Positions 34,779 to 43,935 of a stretch of DNA of 64,000 nucleotides are shown here, one piece after another. Made by a program: the position numbers and the translations under genes. The notes beneath the pieces were generated by a model, which saw only the letters and a program-made list of their open reading frames with translations, searched no databases and had not been told where the DNA came from. Each line of letters starts with the position of its first letter. Positions within the stretch are counted from its first letter, which is position 1. The DNA is from JAAFJM01 sp044239605 (lineage in GTDB: Bacteria > Bacteroidota > Bacteroidia > UKL13-3): NCBI GenBank assembly GCA_044239605.1, contig JBIIBC010000001.1, forward strand, positions 248,001-312,000. Direction: 5' to 3'.

Positions 34779-36764
34779 CTAATAAATGTTTGCATTGTTT
34801 CTGTAACCTGAAGTATTTTTATACCAATCAGTATTTGATGTTCCTCCTGATTGAGCCCAATTTACAAAGAAATTAAAGGCATTGATAATTTGAATTCTTT
34901 CTTTTGGATATTTAAAGCTTTCAGGGATATTTATTGCATAAGGCAAATTGTTTTTAGTTTTATAATAAACTGTTGGCGGATTTGTATTGTCTGATGAGGT
35001 CCCAAAAATAGACTTGTTAGCTAAAGTTGTTGGTGCTTTTCCTGCTAAATGAACTTCAAAGCCTCTTCCTTTTCCTACTTCATCTACATAAATAAATGGA
35101 TTATAAGAACCAAGTGTAAATGTAGTTAAAGCTATTGGTGTGATTAAGTCAAAACTTATTGCTATTGTATCTACATTTTGGAACGGTTCAGTACTTACAG
35201 TGTTAAATGCATTATTGAATTTAGTTCTAGAATTGTTAAATAATATTGCTACTCCATTCGTTTGTAAAGCCTCTAAAGTTGCACCTGTCATATTTGTAAT
35301 ATTAGAGCTTAATGTAGGGAATTCAATTCCAAAACCATTTTTATAAACACCACCTGCTGCTTTTGGTTTAAATTTACCCTCAACTCTTACCACTCTATTT
35401 GCTGCATTAGTAACTACCTTGTAATTGTAATCAACTACTAAATCATTCAAATCGTAATCACCTTTGCTTGGCCATTGGTCTTCAAAAGCAACACTTGCAG
35501 AACCTGTTTTTGAAGGGTAGTAATTATTAAATGCTTTATTTGGATCGGTAGGATATTCATCATCAATATCATTTACACCATCATTATCGGCATCTACAGC
35601 GGGTTTTAAAGGCAACACATTTTCTTGTGAAATAGCTGTTACAGGGTTTGCTTTAGCAAAAAAGATAGCATCGTTAAAATCATTATCACCTGTTTCTCTT
35701 GGTAAATCTTCAAAACCAAACAAGAATCTGTTTGATGCATTATCATAAAATAATACTGAATGCTCTCTTTTAGCAGGATTGGTCTCCATTGTATTTAAAC
35801 TTTTATCTGAAAAGTAAAGTGGACTTTTATTGATAGATGTAACTTTATAACCATTAGATGAAATAGCAAAACCAATTACAGTATCAGCTCCAAAACGACC
35901 AATTTTAACTTTATCACCACTTGTTAATCCTCCTCCGCTACCAGAGTATGATAAATTAGGGAAAATTGCTATTAAGGAATCAATATCGTTAGGAGTGGCA
36001 GGCGGTGTATTTTTGTTGTAAACATAATAAAATAATGCATTTAAGTTGCCTGCACCTTCGTGAACAAATGTTATCCAAACATCTGAAAGGGCAGTGATTT
36101 TTAAATTCCTTTCTATACCATTGCTTAAATATTCCGGATTGTAAGTTGGTACTGGTCTATATTCAGGTAAAGTAGCATTTACATCTGCTAAAAACGCACT
36201 TGAAATTACTTCTCTTGGTGTTTCTAAATAATTAGGAACACCACTTGAATTCCATGTTCCTAAACGGAATGAAAAATCGGTAGCTTTACCTAAACTAGTA
36301 GTTTTTACGTTAGTAACTTTACCAACAGCTGTTCTGATTTTTTGAGGAGCTGAACCCCCTAACACAACTGAAGCATTCGCATTGCTAATATCTAAAATCA
36401 CATCGTTTGGAATCCCAATATAATCGCTATTTACAATTACTTGGCTAATTGCGGTTGGTAGCTCAAGTGTTGCATTAAAAACTCCATTTGCATCTGTTGA
36501 ACCTGTTAAATAGGTTTTACTGTTTAAATCGCTAGCACCATCCATAATGTCTATTCTTACACCGGCAATAGGCTTATCATCGTTAGTTAGTAGTTTAACG
36601 CTAACCACGGTTGATACAGTGGTGTTATAATCAAAATTAGCAGGAACCACCATTTGATCAATATTAGTTACATTGGCCAGGGTTATAACGGTTGTTTCTT
36701 TTACCACTTTTTGGCACGACATTAATGTTAGTGTTGCGGCCGCTGTAATAATTAAATTTTTCAT
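34779..36764 (-). CDS. LruC-domain lipoprotein
   Basis: From the ATG at 36764 the protein is 661 residues: lipoprotein signal MKNLIITAAATLTLMSC (lipobox LMSC), then a carboxypeptidase-regulatory-like beta domain (KPIAGVRIDIMDG, about 55-130). A DUF4114-like segment follows (FGFEDLPRETGDNDFNDAIFF), then an EF-hand-like DADNDGVNDIDDEYPTDP and a C-terminal LruC domain (FEDQWPSKGDYDLNDLVVDY). In-frame starts at 36791 and 36803 exist but add sequence before the signal. It is predicted to be surface- or outer-membrane-anchored. Function is unknown; calcium binding is plausible from the D-rich repeat. Confidence 0.9.
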   Translation of the reverse strand: MKNLIITAAATLTLMSCQKVVKETTVITLANVTNIDQMVVPANFDYNTTVSTVVSVKLLTNDDKPIAGVRIDIMDGASDLNSKTYLTGSTDANGVFNATLELPTAISQVIVNSDYIGIPNDVILDISNANASVVLGGSAPQKIRTAVGKVTNVKTTSLGKATDFSFRLGTWNSSGVPNYLETPREVISSAFLADVNATLPEYRPVPTYNPEYLSNGIERNLKITALSDVWITFVHEGAGNLNALFYYVYNKNTPPATPNDIDSLIAIFPNLSYSGSGGGLTSGDKVKIGRFGADTVIGFAISSNGYKVTSINKSPLYFSDKSLNTMETNPAKREHSVLFYDNASNRFLFGFEDLPRETGDNDFNDAIFFAKANPVTAISQENVLPLKPAVDADNDGVNDIDDEYPTDPNKAFNNYYPSKTGSASVAFEDQWPSKGDYDLNDLVVDYNYKVVTNAANRVVRVEGKFKPKAAGGVYKNGFGIEFPTLSSNITNMTGATLEALQTNGVAILFNNSRTKFNNAFNTVSTEPFQNVDTIAISFDLITPIALTTFTLGSYNPFIYVDEVGKGRGFEVHLAGKAPTTLANKSIFGTSSDNTNPPTVYYKTKNNLPYAINIPESFKYPKERIQIINAFNFFVNWAQSGGTSNTDWYKNTSGYRNNANIY

Positions 36765-37107
36765 GTTAGTTTTATTATTAATTGTTTTCATTTTATATTT
36801 CATTACTTACTATAATTATTCCTAAAAATTAAGTAATTGAAATTTAGCTAATTAAATAATTTTAAAGGATTGTTTAGTCCCAAAAAGAATATATGTTCCA
36901 TTTTTGGGAATATGTTTCAGTTTGGCTTAAATGTAATATATTACAAATATTAGGCAAGGAAAGGAAAAAAATTGTAAATACAATAAGATGAAAAGTTTTA
37001 ATCAGAAAATGGCGTTTTACTTTATTTAAACGACAAGATTATTTGTTTAAATTGAAGTAAGTGCGACTTATTCTTATTAATGATGGTATTTGGAATGTAT
37101 GAAAAAT
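36765..37107. other. Upstream region of the LruC gene with an inverted repeat
   Basis: No gene. An 8 bp inverted repeat, CCCAAAAA (36879-36886) and TTTTTGGG (36901-36908), with a 14 bp gap sits about 115 bp upstream of the LruC start and could be an operator. The rest is A+T-rich with no clear -7/-33 pair. Confidence 0.5.
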
Positions 37108-37141
37108 AAAAAAGCCATCAACTTTTAAATTGATGGCTTTC
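37108..37141 (-). terminator. Terminator after the E2 gene
   Basis: On the minus strand AAAGCCATCAA and TTGATGGCTTTTTT form a hairpin with a T-run, 22 bp beyond the stop at 37163. Confidence 0.9.
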
Positions 37142-37162
37142 GGTAAAAAATATTTTAAAATT

Positions 37163-38512
37163 TTACGATTCTCTATTTACATCCCATTGTTCCATGTAGT
37201 CGGCTACTCTTCTTAAAAAACTTCCGCCTAGTGAACCATCTACTACTCTATGGTCGTAGCTTAAAGACAAAAACATCATGTGACGAATGGCTATAACATC
37301 ACCAAATTCAGTTTCCATTACAGCAGGTTTCTTTTTAACTACACCAGTTGCCATAATTGCTACTTGAGGTTGATTAATAATAGGAGTTCCCATTACATTT
37401 CCAAATCCACCCACATTAGTTAAGGTAAAGGTACCACCTTGGATATCGTCAGGTTTTAATTGGTTTGCCCTTGCTCTGTTGGCCAAATCATTTACTTGTT
37501 TGGTAATTCCAATTAAGTTCATGGTATCGGCATTTTTTATTACCGGAACAATTAAATTGCCGCTTGGTAAAGCAGCAGCCATTCCAATATTGATGGCTTT
37601 TTTCTTTATAATATTTGTCCCATCTACACTGCAATTAATCATTGGGAAATCTTTTATTGCGCGTGCCACGCACTCAATAAACAATGGTGTAAATGTAATT
37701 TTTTCACCTTCACGTTTTTCAAATGCTTTTTTGTTTTTCTCGCGCCATAAAACCATATTAGTTACATCAGCCTCTACAAAGCTAGTAACGTGTGGACTGG
37801 TGTGTTTACTCATTACCATGTGGTCGGCAATTAGTTTGCGCATGCGGTCCATTTCTATAATTTCATCACCACCACTTACACTTGGTGCAGCTTTAGGTGC
37901 AGCAGGTGCAGTTTGTTTTGGAGCTTCTACTTTTGCTTCTATAATTGGTGTAGGAATAGCAGCAGGAATGCTAGTAACTGCAGGTGCAGTAACTGTTCCG
38001 TTTGTTCTATTGCTCACATAGTTCAATATATCGCGTTTGGTTACACGGCCTTCGTTTCCAGTTCCACCAATGGTTTCTAACTCAGCCATGTTTACGTTTT
38101 CTTCACGAGCTATGTTTAATACCAATGGACTATAAAATTTATTGCTTCCAGCATTAGCTGCAGGTGCAGCAGAATTTACAGCATGCTGAACTGTAGCTTC
38201 TATTTGTGTCACTACTTTTGGTGTTTCTACAACAGGTGCAACAGGAGCACTAGGCGATGCACCAGCAGTTCCTTCTAATTCTAAAATAGCAATTGGCATA
38301 TTAACGGCCACTACATCGCCATCATTGTATAATTTCTTTTTCAAAATACCAGCTTTAGGGCTTGGTACTTCGCTATCTACTTTATCGGTAGCAATTTCTA
38401 ATACAGTTTCATCGGCAGCAATGGCATCACCTTCGTTTTTTAGCCATTTAATAATGGTTGCTTCGGCAATACTTTCGCCCATTTTAGGCATTACTAGTTG
38501 AAATTCGGCCAT
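37163..38512 (-). CDS. 2-oxoacid dehydrogenase E2 (dihydrolipoamide acyltransferase)
   Basis: A 449-residue protein. It has a lipoyl domain (about 1-78, lysine in EIATDKVDSEV), a Pro/Ala-rich linker, a peripheral-subunit-binding domain (about 128-165, YSPLVLNIAREENVNM ... GRVTKRDILNYV), a second Pro/Ala linker, and a catalytic domain with DHRVVDG near the C-terminus. It transfers acyl groups to CoA in a pyruvate, branched-chain or 2-oxoglutarate dehydrogenase complex. E1 and E3 are not adjacent, so the substrate cannot be fixed; the single lipoyl domain and IKWLKNEGD style favour the branched-chain type. Confidence 0.92.
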   Translation of the reverse strand: MAEFQLVMPKMGESIAEATIIKWLKNEGDAIAADETVLEIATDKVDSEVPSPKAGILKKKLYNDGDVVAVNMPIAILELEGTAGASPSAPVAPVVETPKVVTQIEATVQHAVNSAAPAANAGSNKFYSPLVLNIAREENVNMAELETIGGTGNEGRVTKRDILNYVSNRTNGTVTAPAVTSIPAAIPTPIIEAKVEAPKQTAPAAPKAAPSVSGGDEIIEMDRMRKLIADHMVMSKHTSPHVTSFVEADVTNMVLWREKNKKAFEKREGEKITFTPLFIECVARAIKDFPMINCSVDGTNIIKKKAINIGMAAALPSGNLIVPVIKNADTMNLIGITKQVNDLANRARANQLKPDDIQGGTFTLTNVGGFGNVMGTPIINQPQVAIMATGVVKKKPAVMETEFGDVIAIRHMMFLSLSYDHRVVDGSLGGSFLRRVADYMEQWDVNRES

Positions 38513-38557
38513 AGGATTTTAGAGTGTTTTTATTTTTATTATTGATTAAAAATCGAA

Positions 38558-38565
38558 CAAAAATA
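38558..38565 (-). promoter_or_regulatory. -7 promoter box TATTTTTG for the E2 gene
   Basis: An exact TAnnTTTG match on the minus strand, 46 bp upstream of the E2 ATG. Confidence 0.4.
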
Positions 38566-38789
38566 ATTTTTTGTAGCGTTTTTGCTAGTGTAAATTTTGC
38601 TAAGCCTTAAATTGTTAATATTAATTAGGTTTTGGTAGTGTTTTGGAAATAATAAAATAGAATTGTTTTCTATATAAAATTTCATTTAGCTATTGTAAGC
38701 CTTTTAGGCTTAATTTGCAGAAGATTGTTTATAATAATTTATATAACAATTTATTTCAAATAACTGAAAAACAGTTACATAATTATAAA

Positions 38790-40136
38790 ATGCTAAACTT
38801 CGAAGATTTAAATATAAATGCTCCATTGCTTAATGCTTTAAGCGATTTGGAATATATTCACCCAACGCCAATTCAAGAACAAGCCTTTCCTGTTATCATG
38901 TCTGGAAGCGATGTAATAGGTGTGGCACAAACAGGAACAGGTAAAACTTTTGCTTATTTGTTGCCTATTTTAAGGCAAATGAAATTTAGCCATGAAAAAC
39001 ACCCAAGGGCTATTATTTTAGTACCGACCCGCGAGTTAGTATTGCAAGTCGTGCAAGAAATTGAAAAATTAAGCAAATACATAACTATTCGTTATGGTGG
39101 TATTTATGGTGGTTCTAATATCAATCCGCAACGTCAATTGATTTTTGATGGATTAGATATTTTGGTTTCAACACCTGGCCGATTGATTGATTTGGCTGGA
39201 ATTGGTCATTTAAAATTAAAGTTAGCTCAACAATTGGTTATAGACGAGGTAGATGAAATGCTTGACCAAGGTTTTAGAGCGCAGCTTACTACCATTTTAG
39301 ATTTAATGCCAAAGCACCAAAATATTTTGTTTTCGGCTACCATGACTCCTGAGGTAGAAAAGTTGATTCATACCTTTTTTACCAATCCTAAAAAAATAGA
39401 AATAGCAGCACATGGAACACCTTTGGCTCAAATTGGTCAATCTGCTTATTTGGTTCCTAATTACAATACCAAAGTAAATTTATTGGAAAATTTGCTTAAC
39501 CAAAACGAAAGCATTAGTAAAGTAATGGTTTTCGTAAAAAGCATTAAAATGGCTGATAGGTTATTTGAGCAAATGGTTACCAAGTTTACGGATGAGGTAA
39601 TGGTAATCCATTCTGCAAAATCGCAAAATGTAAGGTTTGCTACTTTGAAAAAGTTTCAAGAGGGTAAATTTCGTATTTTAATAGCTACTGACATAGCAGC
39701 AAGGGGTTTGGATATAGTAGATGTTAGCCATGTAATTAACTTTGATACACCTGATACCCCTGGAGATTATTTACATAGAATTGGTAGAACAGGGCGTGCA
39801 GGGAAAGATGGTTTAGCAATAACTTTTGTAAATGAGGTTGAAGAAGAATACAAATACAATATTGAAACATTAATGAAAATGGAAATTCCTTTGTTGGAAA
39901 TGCCCAAAGAAGTAATTATTTCATCGGTTTTTGCTGCTGATGAAAAAGCGGAAGTAGGATCAAAAAATTATTTAAAAATAAAGAAAAATAAAAACGCAAA
40001 ACCCTCATTTCACGAAAAGAAAGCTAAAAATACAAAAGAAAATTTGGGAGGCCCAAGACGCAGAAATCCTAATAAAACCAAACCCAGAAACCGTGCAGTA
40101 GAACGCAATAGGGCTTTGAAGAGGAAGAATAAGTAG
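38790..40136 (+). CDS. DEAD-box RNA helicase (RhlE-like)
   Basis: From the ATG at 38790 the protein is 448 residues; a 25-residue upstream extension is open but not conserved-looking. Motifs: Q motif (PTPIQEQAF), I (AQTGTGKT, 46-53), Ia (PTRELVLQ), II as VIDEVDE (DEVD rather than DEAD), III (FSATMT), V (ATDIAARGLDI) and VI (YLHRIGRTGRAG). The C-terminal tail is Lys/Arg/Asn-rich, typical of RNA-binding tails. It acts in cytoplasmic RNA remodelling. It is monocistronic. Confidence 0.95.
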   Translation: MLNFEDLNINAPLLNALSDLEYIHPTPIQEQAFPVIMSGSDVIGVAQTGTGKTFAYLLPILRQMKFSHEKHPRAIILVPTRELVLQVVQEIEKLSKYITIRYGGIYGGSNINPQRQLIFDGLDILVSTPGRLIDLAGIGHLKLKLAQQLVIDEVDEMLDQGFRAQLTTILDLMPKHQNILFSATMTPEVEKLIHTFFTNPKKIEIAAHGTPLAQIGQSAYLVPNYNTKVNLLENLLNQNESISKVMVFVKSIKMADRLFEQMVTKFTDEVMVIHSAKSQNVRFATLKKFQEGKFRILIATDIAARGLDIVDVSHVINFDTPDTPGDYLHRIGRTGRAGKDGLAITFVNEVEEEYKYNIETLMKMEIPLLEMPKEVIISSVFAADEKAEVGSKNYLKIKKNKNAKPSFHEKKAKNTKENLGGPRRRNPNKTKPRNRAVERNRALKRKNK

Positions 40137-40495
40137 TTGATGAATGCGAAGTGCGAAGTGACAAAAGTGCGAAGTGAGTGAAAGTGCGGAATTCGGAATG
40201 ACAAAAATGCGAAGTAAATGATGAAGTATGAATTATCAAACAACCTTATAATCTTTCTAATTTTTGTAATCTTTCAATAAATAATGGTGCTGTAACGAGT
40301 TCCCCCTTGTGGGCTGGTTTTGCTAAGTGAAGGGGGTTATGGGGATGTTTTACTCTGAATGCGAAGCGCAAAATAAATTTTGAATTATGAATATTGAATT
40401 AGTCGAAATAAGTAATAAATCTTGTGATCTTTCAATCTTTCTAATTTTTGTAATATTTAAATCTCCAAATCAATAATTCGAAAATCTCTCAATCA
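40137..40495. repeat. Low-complexity intergenic repeat region with GCGAAGTG words
   Basis: The first ~90 bp consist of repeated words such as GCGAAGTG, GTGCGAAGTGA and CGGAATTCGGAATGAC. A second part repeats AATCTTTCTAATTTTTGTAAT twice (near 40250 and 40430). A hairpin CCCCCTT (40302-40308)/AAGGGGG (40330-40336) lies between. The same GCGAAATGCGAAATGCC-style words flank the 30.5 kb hairpin array. No reading frame makes sense here. No terminator for the helicase is clear. Confidence 0.7.
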
Positions 40496-42016
40496 TCAAA
40501 TCACAACGCTCATACTGTTTAAAATTTCTTCCAAAATATCGCGGTTATTGCTAAGGCGCGGTACTTTGTGCTGCCCACCTAATTTTTGTTTATTTTTCAA
40601 CCAATTGCTAAAGGTTCCTTTAGGCAATGAATGAACTTTAGGTAATTGCATAGCCATGTCTTTAAATCGTTTGGCTTCATAATCGCTGTTGTTTTCTTTT
40701 AAGTAGTTATCAAGGTATACCGTGAATTGTTCTAGGTTCTCTGGCATTTTTTCAAATTCAATTAACCATTCGTGGCCCCCTTTTTGATTTTCTTCTATAT
40801 AAATAGGAGCTGCAGTGTAATCAACTATATGTGCTCCTAGGTTTTTACAAGCTTTACTAATGGCATTGTCTGCATTTTCAATCATTAATTCTTCACCAAA
40901 TGCATTGATAAAGTGTTTGGTTCTACCAGTAACTTTAAAACGATAAGGTTTAGTGGCTGTAAATTTAATGGTATCACCCACTATGTAACGCCAAAGTCCA
41001 GCATTGGTACTAATTACTATAGCATAGTTTTCGTCTTTTACTACCTCACCAATGCTAATAGTTTTAGGGTTCTCTTTCCCATATTCGTTCATGGGCATAA
41101 ACTCGTAAAAAACACCATAATCCAACATCAATAGCATGTCATCACGGTTTAAATCATCTTGAATTCCAAAAAAACCTTCAGAAGCATTATATGTTTCCAA
41201 GTAATTAACTTGATTCGATTTAATTAAGCGTCTAAAACGTTCGCGGTAAGGTGTAAAACTAACACCTCCGTGAATGTACAATTCCATGTTTGGCCAAATG
41301 TCCGTCAAGCATTTTTTACCAGTTATTTCATACAACTTTTCTATTAAAACAGCTGTCCATGTTGGTACTCCTGACATATTGGTTACATTTTCACTTAAAG
41401 TAGCTTTTGCCATTTTCTCTACTTTTTCATCCCAATTATTCATCAAGGCAATTGCCAATTCGGGCGTACGTAAATATTGTGCCCAAAAAGGCATATTCTG
41501 CATCATTACGGCTGATAAATCACCATAAAAACTTTCATCATTGAGTTTATTTACATTATTGCTTCCGCCAATAACTAGACCCTTACCATCAAATAAGTTG
41601 CTATTAGGGTTTTGTAATAAATAAAATAGTAATGCATCTTTTCCACCTTGAAAATGACATTCATCTAAACTTTCATAAGTTACTGGAATAAATTTACTTT
41701 TATCGCTGGTAGTACCTGATGATTTTGCAAACCACCTGGTATCGCTAGGCCAAACTACATTTTGTTTGCCTTGTAATATTTGATCTATATAAGGTTTAAA
41801 ACCATCATAGTTTGTTAAAGGAACTTGTTTCTTGAAGTCTTCGTAATTCCTGATTTTATTAAAATTAGCTTTAGTGCCAAAATAAGTAAGTTCAGCATGG
41901 CGCAGAAGTTTGATAAGTTGTTCTTCTTGAACAACATGTGGTTCAAGCATAATTCTTTCAATAAACGGAACTCGCTTTTTAAGGTACCAACTTACTAGGG
42001 AGTTTACTAAAGGCAT
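40496..42016 (-). CDS. GH3 auxin-responsive-promoter-family protein
   Basis: From the ATG at 42016 (a TTG two codons earlier is possible) the protein is 506 residues. Motifs of the GH3/acyl-adenylate superfamily are visible: WFAKSSGTTSDKSKFIPVT (ATP-binding P-loop-like), YNASEGFFG and LWRYIVGDTIKF, then FRVTGR-like RFKVTGRTKHFINAFGEEL. Plant GH3 enzymes conjugate amino acids to acyl acids; the bacterial substrate is unknown. It is cytoplasmic and monocistronic. Confidence 0.9.
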   Translation of the reverse strand: MPLVNSLVSWYLKKRVPFIERIMLEPHVVQEEQLIKLLRHAELTYFGTKANFNKIRNYEDFKKQVPLTNYDGFKPYIDQILQGKQNVVWPSDTRWFAKSSGTTSDKSKFIPVTYESLDECHFQGGKDALLFYLLQNPNSNLFDGKGLVIGGSNNVNKLNDESFYGDLSAVMMQNMPFWAQYLRTPELAIALMNNWDEKVEKMAKATLSENVTNMSGVPTWTAVLIEKLYEITGKKCLTDIWPNMELYIHGGVSFTPYRERFRRLIKSNQVNYLETYNASEGFFGIQDDLNRDDMLLMLDYGVFYEFMPMNEYGKENPKTISIGEVVKDENYAIVISTNAGLWRYIVGDTIKFTATKPYRFKVTGRTKHFINAFGEELMIENADNAISKACKNLGAHIVDYTAAPIYIEENQKGGHEWLIEFEKMPENLEQFTVYLDNYLKENNSDYEAKRFKDMAMQLPKVHSLPKGTFSNWLKNKQKLGGQHKVPRLSNNRDILEEILNSMSVVI

Positions 42017-42157
42017 GAGCAATTTTACTCATTTTTTTTGGTAAATAACAATATTGTACAAATTTTTTAATTAAGGTTTCTCTCTGCAATATCTAAATAG
42101 TTAAAATAACATTGAATTATGTAAAATTTATTTACCATTGTATAAAAAATAAACATT

Positions 42158-43081
42158 ATGTATTTAGTAATTGCCATTGTTATCATTGTATTAATAATTT
42201 TTACTGCGGTTCAAACTGTACAGCAAGGAACAGTAGTAGTAATCACTGTTTTTGGTAAGTATAAACGTATTTTACAGCCAGGTTTAAACATGAAAATCCC
42301 ACTTATAGAGCAAGTTTATAAGCGTATTTCTATTCAAAATCGTTCAGTAGAATTGGAATTTCAGGCTGTAACAATTGATCAAGCAAATGTTTATTTTAAA
42401 TCAATGCTCCTTTTTAGTGTAATGGATCAAGATGATGAAACAATACAAAAAGTGGCGTTTAAATTTTTTAGTGAAAAAGATTTAATGCAAGCCTTAATTC
42501 GCACCATTGAAGGTAGTATTCGTGCTTTTGTTGCCTCTAAAAAACAGGCAGAAGTGCTGGCATCGCGCAAAGAAATAGTTGATTTTGTGAAAGATCAAAT
42601 TGACCACACGCTTTCTACTTGGGGTTATCATTTACAAGACTTGCAAATCAATGATATTACCTTTGATCAAGCCATTATTGAAAGTATGAGTAAAGTGGTT
42701 GCATCAAATAATTTGAAAGCTGCTGCTGAAAACGAAGGCCAAGCTTTATTGATAACCAAAACCAAAGCTGCTGAAGCCGAAGGAAATGCCATCAAAATAT
42801 CGGCAGAGGCCGAAAAACAAGCAGCTTTATTACGTGGTGAAGGAGTGGCTTTATTCCGACAAGCAGTTGCTAAAGGGATGTCGAATGCGGCTGAAGAAAT
42901 GAAGCAAGCTAACCTAGATACTAACGTAATTTTATTTAGCATGTGGACAGAAGCTGTTAAGAACTTTGCAGAATATGGCAAAGGAAATGTTATTTTCTTA
43001 GATGGAAGTCCTAATGGTATGGAAGCTACCATGAAGCAAATTCAAGCCATGATGATTAAGAAAGAAAGTGAAACAAAGTAA
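42158..43081 (+). CDS. SPFH/band-7 (stomatin/prohibitin-like) membrane protein
   Basis: A 307-residue protein with an N-terminal membrane helix (about 3-22), then the SPFH domain (GTVVVITVFGKYKRILQPGLNMKIP ... VYKRISIQNRSVELEF). A long Ala/Glu/Lys-rich coiled coil follows (about 180-250, KAAEAEGNAIKISAEAEKQAALLRGEG). Such proteins form large membrane-bound rings or scaffolds. No NfeD or FtsH partner is adjacent. It is monocistronic. Confidence 0.92.
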   Translation: MYLVIAIVIIVLIIFTAVQTVQQGTVVVITVFGKYKRILQPGLNMKIPLIEQVYKRISIQNRSVELEFQAVTIDQANVYFKSMLLFSVMDQDDETIQKVAFKFFSEKDLMQALIRTIEGSIRAFVASKKQAEVLASRKEIVDFVKDQIDHTLSTWGYHLQDLQINDITFDQAIIESMSKVVASNNLKAAAENEGQALLITKTKAAEAEGNAIKISAEAEKQAALLRGEGVALFRQAVAKGMSNAAEEMKQANLDTNVILFSMWTEAVKNFAEYGKGNVIFLDGSPNGMEATMKQIQAMMIKKESETK

Positions 43082-43386
43082 GGTTTAAAAAATAATTTCC
43101 CACTAGACAGTAAAGTAAAAGTGGTTATCGGGGTTGCTTGAAAATCATTTCAAATGCGATGAAATAATAGATAGATAAGGCATTGAAGTAGAATTGAAAT
43201 AATGCTTAGTGTGATTTGAGTTAGCATTTTTTGAAATCGCATTATTAAATCCTTTGCAAAAAAATCTATGGTCTATCTTCTCTTGACTAATAATTTCTAA
43301 TTTTTTTCTTTCATACAACTATCTTTTAAATGCTGTTGACTAGTAAGTAAGAGCGCGCTATTTCTAACCATTTAAATTTTACAGTT
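43082..43386. other. Intergenic region without recognisable features
   Basis: About 305 bp, A+T-rich. No gene, strong hairpin or clear TAnnTTTG box was found. One GCGCGC stretch near 43354 stands out from the base composition. Confidence 0.5.
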
Positions 43387-43929
43387 ATGAAAAATAGATA
43401 CATCATTTGGATGCTGTTCATATTATGTTCCAGCGCCATATTTGCTCAAAAAGCTAATTATTCAGTTTATGGAAGTATATATGATGAAGATACATATAGT
43501 CCAGTTAAAAATGCTATTGTTACGATAAAAAGCAATTCAAAAACTTACCAAGTTTTTACTAATTCTAGAGGTGGTTTTGAAATTGACAATATGGAGGAAG
43601 GGATTTATACTTATGCTGTGGAAGCAAAAGATTATATGTTCACCAAGACTGGAAATTTTACGATTACTTCATCTCGAATGGTTAAATATTTAAACATTCA
43701 TATGATTAATTATAGCAATAGAAACATACATGGATATGTAATTACAAATCCTATTATTAAAGCACCTAATCAAAACATCAATGCTATAGCAGCTTACTTC
43801 CGTGGAGTAGATTCGCGTAATGGAGAAACTCCGAGTATAAAAGGTGCTCGTCCTGAAAATACTGCTTATTATATTGATGGAGTTAGGGTGAATTATTTTA
43901 CTGGTGAAGTAATAATTGGTAAGCAATAA
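43387..43929 (+). CDS. Secreted carboxypeptidase-regulatory-like protein with a TonB-plug motif, no barrel
   Basis: A 180-residue protein with a signal peptide (ending IFAQ) and a carboxypeptidase-regulatory-like beta domain (YGSIYDEDTYSPVKNAIVTI ... RGGFEIDNMEEGIYTYAVEA). The C-terminal segment reads SIKGARPENTAYYIDGVRV, matching the plug-domain consensus of SusC/TonB-dependent receptors (RGxRxxxxxYYIDGVRV). It stops about 15 residues later, where a full receptor would continue with a plug and a 22-strand barrel. It may be a stand-alone partner or a truncated receptor; the clean end and signal favour a real small protein. Confidence 0.8.
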   Translation: MKNRYIIWMLFILCSSAIFAQKANYSVYGSIYDEDTYSPVKNAIVTIKSNSKTYQVFTNSRGGFEIDNMEEGIYTYAVEAKDYMFTKTGNFTITSSRMVKYLNIHMINYSNRNIHGYVITNPIIKAPNQNINAIAAYFRGVDSRNGETPSIKGARPENTAYYIDGVRVNYFTGEVIIGKQ

Positions 43930-43935
43930 TATCCA

